NCBI RefSeq assembly: GCF_001673635.1
Contig: NZ_LZMH01000083.1
Span: 1-64,000 of the forward strand
Reading direction: 5' to 3'
From: Mycobacterium asiaticum
GTDB lineage: Bacteria > Actinomycetota > Actinomycetes > Mycobacteriales > Mycobacteriaceae
Length of the DNA: 64,000 nt
The notes under the pieces were generated by a model. That model ran no database searches. It had not been told where the DNA came from and saw only the letters and a list, made by a program, of their open reading frames with translations. A program made the translations under genes and the position numbers. Shown piece after piece: positions 19,524 to 27,527 of this stretch; the first letter of the stretch is position 1, and each line of letters starts with the position of its first letter.

Positions 19524-20903
19524 TCAGCAGTGAGTGAGGAAGTGCGCCAGCACCTGGGTGCCGAACTTCAGTGCGTCGATGGGTACCCGCTCATCGACGC
19601 CATGGAACAGCGACGAGAAATCCAGGTCCGGCGGCAGCCGCAGCGGGCTGAACCCGAAGCAGCGAATTCCCAAGCGCATGAACGACTTTGCGTCGGTTCC
19701 GCCGGACAGCATATACGGCACCGTCCGGCCGTCCGGGTCGACCGCCAGCACCGCGGCGTTCATCGCATCGACCAGTTCGCCGTCGAATGACGTCTCATAG
19801 GGTGTCAGGTTCCTGATCCATTCCCGGGTGACGTCGGGACCCAGCAATGCGTCCACCTCGGCCTCGAACGCCGCCAGCCGGCCGGGCAGCACGCGGCAGT
19901 CGATTATCGCCTCCGCCGTCGCCGGCACCACGTTGGCTTTGTAGCCCGCCTTGAGCATGGTCGGATTCGCGGTGTCGTGCAGCACCGCCTTGAGCATCCG
20001 GGCCATCGGGCCGAGTTTGTCGATCACGCCGTCGAGGTCGGGCGAGGTGATATCGAACGTGAGGCCGGTTTCCTCGCTGACGGCGGCCAGAAATTCGGCG
20101 ACCGTGTCGGTGACCACCAGGGGAAACTGATGACGGCCCAGGCGCGCGACGACTTCGGCGAGGGCGACGACAGCGTTGTTGTCATGCACCATCGACCCAT
20201 GTCCGGCCCGGCCCCGGGCCGTGAGCCGCATCCACTGGATGCCCTTCTCGGCCGTCTCCACCAGATAGAGACGGCGCTCACCGCCATCGCGGCGCGGCAC
20301 CGTCAGGGAGAATCCGCCGACCTCGCCGATCGCCTCGGTGACGCCCTCGAACAGGTCGGGCCGGTTGTTGACCAGCCATTGCGCCCCGTAGGTGCCGCCG
20401 TGTTCTTCGTCGGCCAAAAACGCGAAGACCAGATCGCGGGGCGGGACGATGCCGGCGCGCTTGAAGTGCCGGGCCAGCACCAGCGTCATGCCGACCATGT
20501 CCTTCATGTCGACGGCGCCGCGACCCCAGACGTAGCCATCCTCGATCGCCCCGGAGAACGGGTGCACGCTCCAATCGGCGGGTTCGGCGGGCACCACGTC
20601 GAGGTGCCCGTGGATGAGCAGGGCGCCGCGCGAGGGGTCAGCGCCGGGCAGGCGGGCGAACACGTTGCCCCGGCCCGGCGCGCCCGACTCGACGTACTCG
20701 GTGTGATAGCCGACCTCGGCGAGTTGTTCGGCGATCCACCGGGCGCACTCGGCCTCGCCCTTGGTCGTCTCGAGGTCGCCGGTGTTGGTGGTGTCGAATT
20801 GGATCAGCCGGCTGACCACCCCGGCGACTTGATCGGTCGGATCGGTCGAGCCGCTCGGGTCGCCGGGCGCCGCGCTCGCCCCAATCTCACGGGTCACAGT
20901 CAC
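19524..20903 (-). CDS. M20-family metallopeptidase (Rv2141c-type)
   Basis: 459 residues from GTG 20903 (VTVTREIG); Mtb Rv2141c is about 448. Di-zinc aminoacylase/carboxypeptidase features are complete: LIHGHLDVVPAE (His and catalytic Asp), WGRGAVDMKDMVG (bridging Asp), FLADEEHGGTYG (Glu-Glu), and a C-terminal FHGVDERVP His. The dimerisation/lid domain is between about residues 225 and 340 (GRAGHGSMVHDNNAVVALA). It probably hydrolyses N-acyl amino acids or small peptides in the cytosol. The frame upstream of 20903 continues toward the tRNA and was rejected. Confidence 0.92.
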   Translation of the reverse strand: MTVTREIGASAAPGDPSGSTDPTDQVAGVVSRLIQFDTTNTGDLETTKGEAECARWIAEQLAEVGYHTEYVESGAPGRGNVFARLPGADPSRGALLIHGHLDVVPAEPADWSVHPFSGAIEDGYVWGRGAVDMKDMVGMTLVLARHFKRAGIVPPRDLVFAFLADEEHGGTYGAQWLVNNRPDLFEGVTEAIGEVGGFSLTVPRRDGGERRLYLVETAEKGIQWMRLTARGRAGHGSMVHDNNAVVALAEVVARLGRHQFPLVVTDTVAEFLAAVSEETGLTFDITSPDLDGVIDKLGPMARMLKAVLHDTANPTMLKAGYKANVVPATAEAIIDCRVLPGRLAAFEAEVDALLGPDVTREWIRNLTPYETSFDGELVDAMNAAVLAVDPDGRTVPYMLSGGTDAKSFMRLGIRCFGFSPLRLPPDLDFSSLFHGVDERVPIDALKFGTQVLAHFLTHC

Positions 20904-20997
20904 CCTTACTACCACTGGTCTGCAGCTGGTGTCGTCGAGGCCGATTGGGCCGGTGTGATTCGATCCGATAACCTTAGCTGCCAACTCAGTTGGTCTG

Positions 20998-21083
20998 GTC
21001 CGAGTGGCGGAATGGCAGACGCGCTAGCTTGAGGTGCTAGTGCCCTACTAATGGGCGTGGGGGTTCAAGTCCCCCCTCGGACA
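20998..21083 (+). tRNA. tRNA-Leu (anticodon GAG)
   Basis: The acceptor stem GTCCGAG (20998-21004) pairs fully with CTCGGAC (21076-21082), followed by discriminator A. The anticodon stem CTAGC/GCTAG holds the loop TTGAGGT, giving anticodon GAG (CUC/CUU codons). The long variable arm TGCCC..GGGC is typical of class II tRNA-Leu, and GGTTCAAGTCC is the T-loop. CCA is not encoded. A very long hairpin follows 15 bases downstream and probably terminates the transcript. Confidence 0.97.
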
Positions 21084-21098
21084 CCCTTGTGGCCCTAT

Positions 21099-21160
21099 CG
21101 CGAGCAGACGCAAAAGCACCTCATTTCGGCACGAAATGGGTGCTGTAGCGTCTGCTCGCG
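21099..21160. terminator. Long conserved hairpin, GCGAGCAGACG family, after tRNA-Leu
   Basis: Outer stem CGCGAGCAGACGC...GCGTCTGCTCGCG, then AAAAGCACC against GGTGCTGTA with one or two mismatches, a single bulged T, then inner stem CATTTCG/CGAAATG with a GCA loop. It has the same architecture as hairpins at 27464-27527 and 51160-51219. It lies between the tRNA and the downstream phosphoribosyltransferase gene. Confidence 0.8.
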
Positions 21161-21208
21161 GGGGTGTTCGGTCGTAGGCTGGTGTTGCCAGCAGCCGAAA
21201 GTACGACC

Positions 21209-21901
21209 ATGAATCCACCCAGTCGCTTCCTGCGGCGCACTGCCACCCGAAGGTTTCGTGACCGCCGGGAGGCCGGTCGCGTGCTTGCCGACGCCCTGGC
21301 GCCCTACCGCGGGAAACCTGGCGTGCTGGTGCTGGGCCTGGCTCGCGGTGGTGTGCCCGTCGCGTGGGAGGTGGCCGCGGCGCTGGGCGCCGACCTCGAC
21401 GTGTTCCTGGTTCGCAAGCTCGGGGTGCCGCACTGGCCGGAGTTGGCGATGGGCGCGCTGGCCAGCGGCGGCCGAGTGGTGATGAACGACGACGTGGTGT
21501 CCAGCCTGGGCATCGGCGACGAGCAGATCCGCGCGGTCATCGACAGCGAGTCCGCCGAACTCGAGCGTCGGGAGCAGGCATACCGCGGCGGGCGCCCGGT
21601 GGCCGATCCGGCCGATCGCGTGGTGATCCTCGTCGATGACGGCATCGCCACCGGGGCGAGCATGCTGGCCGCGGTGCGAGCGGTGCGGGCCGACCGACCG
21701 CAGCAGGTGGTCGTCGCCGTCCCGGTCGGGCCGCTGTCGGCCTGCCGGCAGCTCTCCGCGGAGGCTGACGATGTGGTGTGCGCGACCATGCCCGCCGCGT
21801 TCGATGCTGTCGGACAGGTCTATGCGGATTTCCACCAGGTCAGCGACGACGAGGTACGCGAACTGCTGGCCACGCCGACCGGCGGCGCCCCGGCGGGCTG
21901 A
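21209..21901 (+). CDS. Phosphoribosyltransferase-domain protein (Rv2143-type)
   Basis: 230 residues from ATG 21209 (MNPPSRFLRRTATRRFRDR). Type I PRTase fold: LVLGLARGGVPVAWEVA (phosphate loop region), LDVFLVRKLGVP and the PRPP motif VVILVDDGIATGASM. Such stand-alone proteins are usually annotated as putative PRTases; substrate unknown. An upstream GTG at 21164 would add 15 residues, but TAGGCT at 21175-21180 looks like the -10, making 21209 the likelier start with a short leader. The stop is directly adjacent to the stop of the convergent membrane-protein gene, with no base between. Confidence 0.85.
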   Translation: MNPPSRFLRRTATRRFRDRREAGRVLADALAPYRGKPGVLVLGLARGGVPVAWEVAAALGADLDVFLVRKLGVPHWPELAMGALASGGRVVMNDDVVSSLGIGDEQIRAVIDSESAELERREQAYRGGRPVADPADRVVILVDDGIATGASMLAAVRAVRADRPQQVVVAVPVGPLSACRQLSAEADDVVCATMPAAFDAVGQVYADFHQVSDDEVRELLATPTGGAPAG

Positions 21902-22219
21902 CTACTTGGCGCCCTCGTCGCGCGTTGCCGCGGATTCGGCGTCCGTTTCGGAGCCGTCGGCCTCTTCGGGGTAGTCGACGGCCTCAGACTCGGCTCGCTC
22001 GGTTGCGTCGCCGGCGTCGTCACCGGTCTCGTCGTCTTCTTGGTCCTGGCCGTCGGCGTCGCGGTGCTGACGTTCCCGCACCGCGTCGACGATCAACAGG
22101 ATCACACCGAGCACGCTGGCACCGATACAGACCCACGCCACCAGCTCGTTGCTGGTCACGACCGCGAACACCAGGGCGACGAGCCCGATGAGGGCGAGTA
22201 CGAGAGCAATGATCAGCAT
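21902..22219 (-). CDS. Small membrane protein with acidic tail (Rv2144c-type)
   Basis: 105 residues. Two transmembrane segments (about residues 3-22 and 28-46, LIIALVLALIGLVALVFAVV and VAWVCIGASVLGVILLIV) are followed by a short basic turn (AVRERQHR) and a strongly acidic 55-residue tail (EDDETGDDAGDATERAESEA) that is probably cytoplasmic and disordered. It lies downstream of wag31 in the same direction and is conserved there in mycobacteria, so a role near the growing pole is possible but unproven. Confidence 0.85.
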   Translation of the reverse strand: MLIIALVLALIGLVALVFAVVTSNELVAWVCIGASVLGVILLIVDAVRERQHRDADGQDQEDDETGDDAGDATERAESEAVDYPEEADGSETDAESAATRDEGAK

Positions 22220-22291
22220 TGGTCACCCTCCGGCCGGTGTAGGTCAATGGCGGCGGGCGTCAGGCCCGCCGCACGCCCAGCCGGCTCCCGG

Positions 22292-23092
22292 CTAGTTGTT
22301 TCCTCGGTTGAATTGGTCGAAGCCGCCGGCGTCGGCGCTGGAGTCGACCGGAGCTGCCGACCCGCGCTGGCCGAGCTCTTCCAGCTGAGACTCGAGGTAG
22401 GTCTTGAGCCGCGTGCGGTATTCCCGCTCGAAGGTCCGCAACTGCTCGAGACGACCTTCCAGCACCGTGCGCTGCTGGTTGATGGTCCCCATGATCTCGG
22501 AGTGCTTGCGTTCGGCGTCGGCCTGCAGGGCGTCGGCCTTTTCCTGCGCCTGACGCAGCTGCGTCTCGGAGCGGGACTGGGCGTCGGCGAGCATGGCGTC
22601 CGCACGCTGGCGCGCCTCGGAGACCGTGGTCTCGGCGGTGTGCCGGGCCTCGCTGAGGATCTGGTCGGCATTGGCGCGGGCGTCGGCGAGCATCTTGTCC
22701 GACTCGGCCTTGGCGGTGCTGGTCAGGCGGTCCGCCGTGTCCTGGGCCAGGCTGAGGACGCGGGCGGCCTTGAGCGCCTGTTCCTCGTTGCTGCTGCTGG
22801 GCTGGGCCGGGGCTGCGACCGGCGCCGGCTTGACCGGTTCGGGCTCGGGCTCGTAGGACGGGATCGGCTGAGCAACCGTCGGAGCCGCGGCGCCACCCCC
22901 GCCGCCAGCGGCCAACTCCTGGTCCAGCTCGGCGATCCGCTGACGCAGATCCGAGTTCTCCTCGATGAGCCGGGTCAGCTCGTTCTCAACCAGGTCAAGG
23001 AAGGCGTCGACCTCATCTTCGTTGTACCCGCGTTTGCCGATAGGCGGCTTACTGAACGCCACATTGTGGACGTCGGCAGGTGTAAGCGGCAT
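22292..23092 (-). CDS. wag31: Cell-pole scaffold protein Wag31 (DivIVA)
   Basis: 266 residues. Wag31 marks the poles and directs polar peptidoglycan synthesis. The N-terminal DivIVA membrane-binding domain MPLTPADVHNVAFSKPPIGK is nearly invariant, followed by coiled coil FLDLVENELTRLIEENSDLRQRI. A variable Gly/Ala/Pro linker (about residues 62-105), where Mtb has a PknA/B-phosphorylated Thr, precedes the long C-terminal coiled coil (EEQALKAARVLSLAQDTADRL to LESQLEELGQRG) and the tail GGFDQFNRGNN. AGGGGA 6 bases before the ATG fixes the start; the longer frame upstream was rejected. The promoter is at 23136-23166. Confidence 0.98.
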   Translation of the reverse strand: MPLTPADVHNVAFSKPPIGKRGYNEDEVDAFLDLVENELTRLIEENSDLRQRIAELDQELAAGGGGGAAAPTVAQPIPSYEPEPEPVKPAPVAAPAQPSSSNEEQALKAARVLSLAQDTADRLTSTAKAESDKMLADARANADQILSEARHTAETTVSEARQRADAMLADAQSRSETQLRQAQEKADALQADAERKHSEIMGTINQQRTVLEGRLEQLRTFEREYRTRLKTYLESQLEELGQRGSAAPVDSSADAGGFDQFNRGNN

Positions 23093-23135
23093 TCTTTGTC
23101 CCCTCAAGTTCCCTGGACGGTCGAACGATCTGGAA

Positions 23136-23166
23136 AGTCTAGAACGTAACGGTAGCCGTCGTGCAA
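23136..23166 (-). promoter_or_regulatory. Probable sigma-A promoter of wag31
   Basis: On the minus strand TTGCAC (23166-23161) and TAGACT (23141-23136) form a -35/-10 pair with a 19-base spacer, giving a leader of roughly 35 bases before the wag31 ATG. Upstream, 23205-23285 is unusually AT-rich for this genome and may act as an UP element or carry regulatory sites. Confidence 0.55.
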
Positions 23167-23357
23167 CTGCCGCCCATCCTGTCACACCAGACTCGGCGGT
23201 TGCCGATTGGAGTAATAAATAAGGAGCAATTTCAATCTCTAAGCCAATAAATCACGTTTCTTAGATTTGAAAATCACGCGCACCAAACTTGTCTCCGAAT
23301 CGTGGCCGAACCGTCTCTTTTCTCCGGGTTGGGAAGGCTCGAAAAGTCCGCCGGGAT

Positions 23358-23645
23358 TCAGGCGGCGGCGCTGAACGCAAGCTGCATGCCGATGAACGCG
23401 ACAAGCAACAGCACCAGGATGGACAGGTCGAGTCGGACGGCGCCGATGGTGATCTGTGGGATGAGCCGACGGAGCAACTTCACCGGCGGATCGGTGATCG
23501 ACATGATGATCTCGAGGATCACGACCGTGACGCCCGTGGGACGCCAGTCACGACTGAACGAACGGATCCACTCAATGACCACCCGGGCGATGAGCAGCAA
23601 CCAGAAGGTGAACAGCACAAACCCGAGGATCTGAAAGAACAGCAC
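23358..23645 (-). CDS. YggT-family membrane protein (Rv2146c-type)
   Basis: 95 residues from GTG 23645 (matching the 96-aa Mtb form as recalled); TTG 23648 is an alternative. Two membrane segments, FFQILGFVLFTFWLLLIARV and LDLSILVLLLVAFIGMQLAF, flank a conserved cytoplasmic part FSRDWRPTGVTVVILEI and ITDPPVKLLRRLIPQ, the YggT signature. YggT proteins are found beside sepF and divIVA in many bacteria and are suspected to help division or osmotic homeostasis. The longer upstream frame adds a polar, unlikely N-terminus. Confidence 0.85.
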   Translation of the reverse strand: MLFFQILGFVLFTFWLLLIARVVIEWIRSFSRDWRPTGVTVVILEIIMSITDPPVKLLRRLIPQITIGAVRLDLSILVLLLVAFIGMQLAFSAAA

Positions 23646-23822
23646 CAACGAGAGCCCGACCTTATCGATGAGGATGACGAAACACGTGTCGCCGCCAACA
23701 ATGCCGGCGACCGCCAGCCTACCGACCCCGCGCCGGCGCCCACATCCGACGAGCGGGTCCGGCAAACGTCTCGGCCCGGTCAGTCACCTGTGACCTACCG
23801 GGCCGAGCAGCAGTCAGTGGGG

Positions 23823-24488
23823 TTATTGGTAAGCGTAGAAACCGGTTTCGGCGATCCGCCGGCGCTCCTCCGGGGACACGTCGACGTCCGCGGGCGACAG
23901 CAGGAACACCTTGGTCGCGACCTTGTCGAACGAGCCGCGCAGCGCGAAGGCCAGGCCGGCCGCGAAGTCGACCAGCCGCTTGGCATCAGCGTTGTCCATC
24001 GACACCAGGTCCATGATCACCGGGGTGCCGTCGCGGAACCGCTCGCCGATCGTGCGCGCCTCGCTGTAGTCCTTGGGCCGCAGCGTGGTGATCTTCGACA
24101 GCGGATGCCCTTCTTCGAACATCATCGCCATCCGGCGCGGGTCCATCGCCAGCGCGCCCCGGGTGGAGTTGCGCAACCACGAGCCCAGGCGCGGCCGGCC
24201 CATGTCGGGGCGGTCGAACTCGCGAGGCTGGAAGCGCGGCTCGTCGGCGTAGCCGCCGCGGTAGCTGCTGGGCGGCGGGTAATCGACGGGCTCTGCCCGC
24301 AGGTCGGGTCGCGGGTCACGACGCGGGTCGTCGTAATCGCGGTCGCGTCCTTCATAACGGCCGTATTCGTCGTCGAATCGGGGTCGCGGATATCCCCGTG
24401 ACGGGGTGCGGTCGTCGTAATACTCGTCGTCGTAATCCTCCATCGGTGCCATCCCGAAGTAGGCCTTGACCTTGTGCAGTGTGCTCAT
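23823..24488 (-). CDS. sepF: Cell division protein SepF
   Basis: 221 residues. SepF anchors FtsZ to the membrane in actinobacteria lacking FtsA/ZipA. The N-terminal amphipathic helix MSTLHKVKAYFGMAP binds membrane; residues 17-110 are a disordered Asp/Tyr/Arg/Pro-rich linker (YDDEYYDDRTPSRGYPRPRF); the C-terminal globular domain SKITTLRPKDYSEARTIGERFRDGTPVIMDL to ADAKRLVDFAAGLAFALRG is the FtsZ-binding beta/alpha fold. It lies between the yggS-like gene and yggT-like gene in the ftsZ-distal part of the dcw cluster. Confidence 0.97.
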   Translation of the reverse strand: MSTLHKVKAYFGMAPMEDYDDEYYDDRTPSRGYPRPRFDDEYGRYEGRDRDYDDPRRDPRPDLRAEPVDYPPPSSYRGGYADEPRFQPREFDRPDMGRPRLGSWLRNSTRGALAMDPRRMAMMFEEGHPLSKITTLRPKDYSEARTIGERFRDGTPVIMDLVSMDNADAKRLVDFAAGLAFALRGSFDKVATKVFLLSPADVDVSPEERRRIAETGFYAYQ

Positions 24489-24551
24489 CGTTGCCCCTTA
24501 GTAGCCTGGGATTTTTGTTGTCTGTGATGAAGGTGTGACTACAGTGACTAT

Positions 24552-25337
24552 TCACGGTGACGGTAGCCGCCGTTGACCCAATAGCGCGGTACCGACACGC
24601 ACACACGTCGAACCGTGTTTGACGGCGATTTCCAAGTCATTCGACATGCCGGCGGACAGACCGACGGCGTGTGGAAAGTGCTCACACACCCGACTGTGCT
24701 CCGATTGCAGCTGGTCAAAGGCCCGTTCGGGCTCCCAGTCCAGCGGCGGGATGCCCATCAGTCCGATCAATTCCAGGCTCTCGGCACGGTCCACCTGCGC
24801 GCAGATTTCATCCACCGCGCCGGGCGCGGCGTTGTCGACACCGCCCCGCGACACATCCCCGTCCAGGCTGACCTGAACGTAGATGCGCAGCGGCTTGCTG
24901 CGGCGGTGTTCGGCCAGCGCGCCTGCGACCGCCCGGTCCAGAGCGGTCACCAGCTGTGGGCTGTCGACGGAATGCGCCGTGTGTGCCCAGCGGGCCAGCG
25001 CGCGGGCCTTCTTGCGCTGAATCTGGCCGACCATGTGCCACTGCATTTCCCGCGAGTCGCCGTGCTGCGATCCCGCCAACAAGCGGGTGAGTTCGGTCAC
25101 CTTGGCCGCGGCTTCCTGTTCTCGGGATTCGCCAACGGCCCGACATCCCAATCGGGACAAAATCGCAACATCGGTTGCTGGGAAGAATTTGGTAATCGGC
25201 AGAAGTTCAATTTCGGCAACATTGCGGCCGGCGGCCTCGGCGGCCCGCGCCAGGCGTGAACGGACTGCCGCCAACGCGCGCGTCAATTCCGATTGGCGCT
25301 CTGTTTGCGCTGAGTCCTCCACCGCCATCGCGGTCAT
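24552..25337 (-). CDS. YggS/PROSC-family PLP-binding protein (Rv2148c-type)
   Basis: 261 residues from ATG 25337, which overlaps the stop of the preceding gene as ATGA; GTG 25346 and ATG 25328 are alternatives. It has the alanine-racemase-type TIM-barrel fold of PLP-homeostasis proteins. The PLP Lys lies in LLPITKFFP; other family landmarks are WHMVGQIQRKKARAL, VDSPQLVTALDR, LMGIPPL, LSAGMSNDLEIAVKHGSTCVRVGTALLG. It has no enzymatic activity in characterised relatives, acting to buffer pyridoxal phosphate. Location between ftsZ and sepF is conserved in Gram-positive bacteria. Confidence 0.93.
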   Translation of the reverse strand: MTAMAVEDSAQTERQSELTRALAAVRSRLARAAEAAGRNVAEIELLPITKFFPATDVAILSRLGCRAVGESREQEAAAKVTELTRLLAGSQHGDSREMQWHMVGQIQRKKARALARWAHTAHSVDSPQLVTALDRAVAGALAEHRRSKPLRIYVQVSLDGDVSRGGVDNAAPGAVDEICAQVDRAESLELIGLMGIPPLDWEPERAFDQLQSEHSRVCEHFPHAVGLSAGMSNDLEIAVKHGSTCVRVGTALLGQRRLPSP

Positions 25338-26041
25338 TCCATCCACACCAGCGACGCCAGCCGGCCCGTCGGCGCAGCGCGCCGGTGGCTGAACAGCGTC
25401 GGGTCGGCCACCGTGCAGCGTGGATCGACCTCGATGGATGTCACACCCAAATCACGTAGCTGAGCGGCGATTCCGGCACGCAGGTCCAGCCCGGGGGTGC
25501 CCTTCGCGGTGGTGGTGCGGCTGCCCGGCAGCGCCGCCTCCACCTCGGCGGCCATCTGCGCAGGCACTTCGTAGTTGGGGCCGCTGACCGCCGGCCCGAG
25601 CAGGGCGGAGATGTCGCCGGTCTGCGCACCCAACCCCAGCATCGCCTCGACCGCCCGGGGCACCACGCCGTGCTGCGCCCCGACGCGACCGGCGTGCACC
25701 GCCCCGATGACGCCGGCCCGCGCGTCGGCCAGCAGCACCGGCACACAATCGGCCGTCACCACGGCCAGGGCCAACCGGGGCGTTGCGGTGACCACGCCGT
25801 CGGTGTCGGGCAGCGGGTCACCCGGCGGTCTGTCGACCACCTCGATCCGGGTGCCGTGCACCTGGTTCATCCACACCACTCGGTCGGCGGGCAGGCCGGT
25901 GGCCGCGATCAGCCGAGATCGGTTGGCCCGCACGGCCTCCGGGTCGTCACCGACGTGATCACCGAGGTTGAAGGTGTCGAACGGCGGTTTCGACACACCG
26001 CCCGCGCGGGTGGTGGTCACCCGCCGGATACGAACGCTCAC
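25334..26041 (-). CDS. pgeF: Peptidoglycan-editing / purine nucleosidase family protein (YfiH, PgeF, LACC1)
   Basis: 235 residues from GTG 26041 (VSVRIRRVTTTRAGG); longer starts are open but lack support. Family landmarks: TTTRAGGVSKPPFDTFNLG, WMNQVHGTRIEVV, ALAVVTADCVPVLLAD with a zinc/active-site Cys, GAVHAGRVGAQHGVV with His, LLGPAVSGPNYEVP and DPRCTVADPTLFSHRR. Relatives are reported as adenosine/inosine phosphorylases or, in E. coli PgeF, as enzymes preventing L-Ser misincorporation into peptidoglycan precursors. The position immediately after ftsZ fits a cell-wall quality role, but activity cannot be read from sequence. Confidence 0.88.
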   Translation of the reverse strand: MSVRIRRVTTTRAGGVSKPPFDTFNLGDHVGDDPEAVRANRSRLIAATGLPADRVVWMNQVHGTRIEVVDRPPGDPLPDTDGVVTATPRLALAVVTADCVPVLLADARAGVIGAVHAGRVGAQHGVVPRAVEAMLGLGAQTGDISALLGPAVSGPNYEVPAQMAAEVEAALPGSRTTTAKGTPGLDLRAGIAAQLRDLGVTSIEVDPRCTVADPTLFSHRRAAPTGRLASLVWME

Positions 26042-26131
26042 GTGCCCAGTATCCGGAACCCGTTGCCCGCCAGGATGCATCGACGTCAGGCCGCGCTCGG
26101 TTTGTCGCGTACTGGCAAGCAAAACGAGACC

Positions 26132-27271
26132 TCAGCGGCGCATGAAGGGCGGCACGTCGACGTCGTCGTCGTCACCGCCGATGCTCAGCGTCGCGCCGTT
26201 GGTGTGAATCGGGACGCTGACGGCGTCGACCGGCTCGAACAACGTGGACGTGAGCTTGCCGGCCTTGGCCGACTCGATGCGATGCGCGCCGCCGGTCTCG
26301 GTGCCGGTGACCGGCGTGCGGCCGGGCCCGGCGTCGAAGCCCGCCGCGATCACCGTGACGCGCACCTCGTCGCCGAGCGAGTCGTCGATGACCGTGCCGA
26401 AGATGATGTTGGCGTCCTGGTGGGCGGCGTCCTGCACCAGCGAGGCCGCCTCGTTGATCTCGAACAAACCGAGGTCACTGCCGCCGGCAATGGACATCAG
26501 CACGCCCTGGGCGCCTTCCATCGAGGCTTCCAGCAACGGCGAGTTGATGGCGATCTCGGCGGCCTTGAGTGAGCGGCCCTCCCCGCGCGCCGAGCCGATA
26601 CCCATCAGGGCGGTGCCAGCGCCGGACATGATCCCCTTGACGTCGGCGAAGTCGACGTTGATCAGACCCGGCGTGGTGATCAGGTCAGTGATGCCCTGGA
26701 CACCGTTGAGCAGCACCTCGTCGGCGCTGCGGAAGGCGTCCATCAACGACACCGCGGCGTCGCCCATCTGCAGCAGCCGGTCGTTGGGGATGACGATCAG
26801 GGTGTCGCAGCTTTCCCGCAGCGCCGCGATACCATTCTCGGCCTGGTTGCTGCGCCGCTTGCCCTCGAAGGAGAACGGCCGGGTGACCACGCCGACGGTC
26901 AACGCCCCGAGTTTGCGGGCGATGCTGGCGACGACGGGCGCGCCGCCGGTGCCGGTGCCGCCGCCCTCGCCCGCCGTCACGAACACCATGTCGGCGCCGC
27001 GCAACAGCTCCTCGATCTCCTCCTTGGCGTCCTCGGCGGCCTTCTTGCCGACTTCGGGGTCGGCGCCGGCGCCCAGCCCGCGCGTGGAGTCGCGGCCGAC
27101 GTCCAGCTTGACGTCGGCGTCGCTCATCAACAAGGCCTGCGCGTCGGTGTTGATCGCGATGAACTCGACGCCCTTGAGGCCTTGCTCGATCATCCGGTTG
27201 ACGGCGTTGACGCCGCCACCACCAATGCCCACGACCTTGATGACGGCCAGATAGTTATGTGGGGGGGTCAT
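26132..27271 (-). CDS. ftsZ: Cell division GTPase FtsZ
   Basis: 379 residues from ATG 27271 (MTPPHNYLAVIKVVG), nearly identical to Mtb FtsZ; the adjacent upstream ATG 27274 would add one Met. Forms the Z-ring. GTP-binding features: GIGGGGVNAVNRM, the tubulin signature GGGTGTGGAPVV near residue 105, and the T7 loop NVDFADVKGIM with catalytic Asp. The variable linker AGPGRTPVTGTETGG precedes the C-terminal peptide DDDDVDVPPFMRR that binds SepF and FtsW. GGAGG 10 bases upstream is a good ribosome site. A strong hairpin ends ftsQ upstream, so ftsZ probably uses its own promoters in the 190-base gap. Confidence 0.99.
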   Translation of the reverse strand: MTPPHNYLAVIKVVGIGGGGVNAVNRMIEQGLKGVEFIAINTDAQALLMSDADVKLDVGRDSTRGLGAGADPEVGKKAAEDAKEEIEELLRGADMVFVTAGEGGGTGTGGAPVVASIARKLGALTVGVVTRPFSFEGKRRSNQAENGIAALRESCDTLIVIPNDRLLQMGDAAVSLMDAFRSADEVLLNGVQGITDLITTPGLINVDFADVKGIMSGAGTALMGIGSARGEGRSLKAAEIAINSPLLEASMEGAQGVLMSIAGGSDLGLFEINEAASLVQDAAHQDANIIFGTVIDDSLGDEVRVTVIAAGFDAGPGRTPVTGTETGGAHRIESAKAGKLTSTLFEPVDAVSVPIHTNGATLSIGGDDDDVDVPPFMRR

Positions 27272-27463
27272 CATTCGTCTTCCTCCCTGATGGGCTTCGT
27301 TCCCTAGTCCGCTGCGGTGTGTCTGCTTGCAAAACCCTCAACCTCAACCATAGAGTTAGAGTTATGTCAAGTAGTTCCGCGTAACCAGAACCGTATGGGT
27401 ACGACGGGCACTAGCCGTGCAGGCGCGCCGACGCGCCACACGTAATTTTTCGTTGCGTTGCTT
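27272..27463 (-). promoter_or_regulatory. ftsZ upstream region with AT-rich promoter-like stretch
   Basis: Gap of 190 bases between ftsZ and the ftsQ terminator hairpin. On the minus strand TTGACA (27370-27365) is followed by an AT-rich pyrimidine/purine repeat (TAACTCTAACTCTATGGTT) around 27345-27364, the only such stretch in the region. TTGACA is a consensus -35, but the best -10 (TATGGT) is only 12 bases away, so the exact promoter is uncertain. Known Mtb ftsZ promoters lie in this interval. Confidence 0.45.
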
Positions 27464-27527
27464 GCGCGAGCAGACGCGAAAGCCCCTCATTTCGGCACGA
27501 AATGGGGGCTTTCGCGTCTGCTCGCGC
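27464..27527. terminator. Near-perfect 30-bp hairpin directly after ftsQ
   Basis: 23-base arms (27464-27486 and 27505-27527) are fully complementary, starting GCGCGAGCAGACG. A single bulged T is followed by inner stem CATTTCG/CGAAATG and a GCA loop. The right arm shares its last base with the ftsQ TAG stop (27527-27529). It separates ftsQ from ftsZ and is a member of the GCGAGCAGACG hairpin family. Confidence 0.85.

Noticed and set aside
20904..20984. 27-residue extension of the M20 peptidase
   Set aside because: No ribosome site and no family similarity before VTVTREI.
24122..24355. Small frames inside sepF and wag31
   Set aside because: Out-of-phase frames in low-complexity coding regions, no independent signals.
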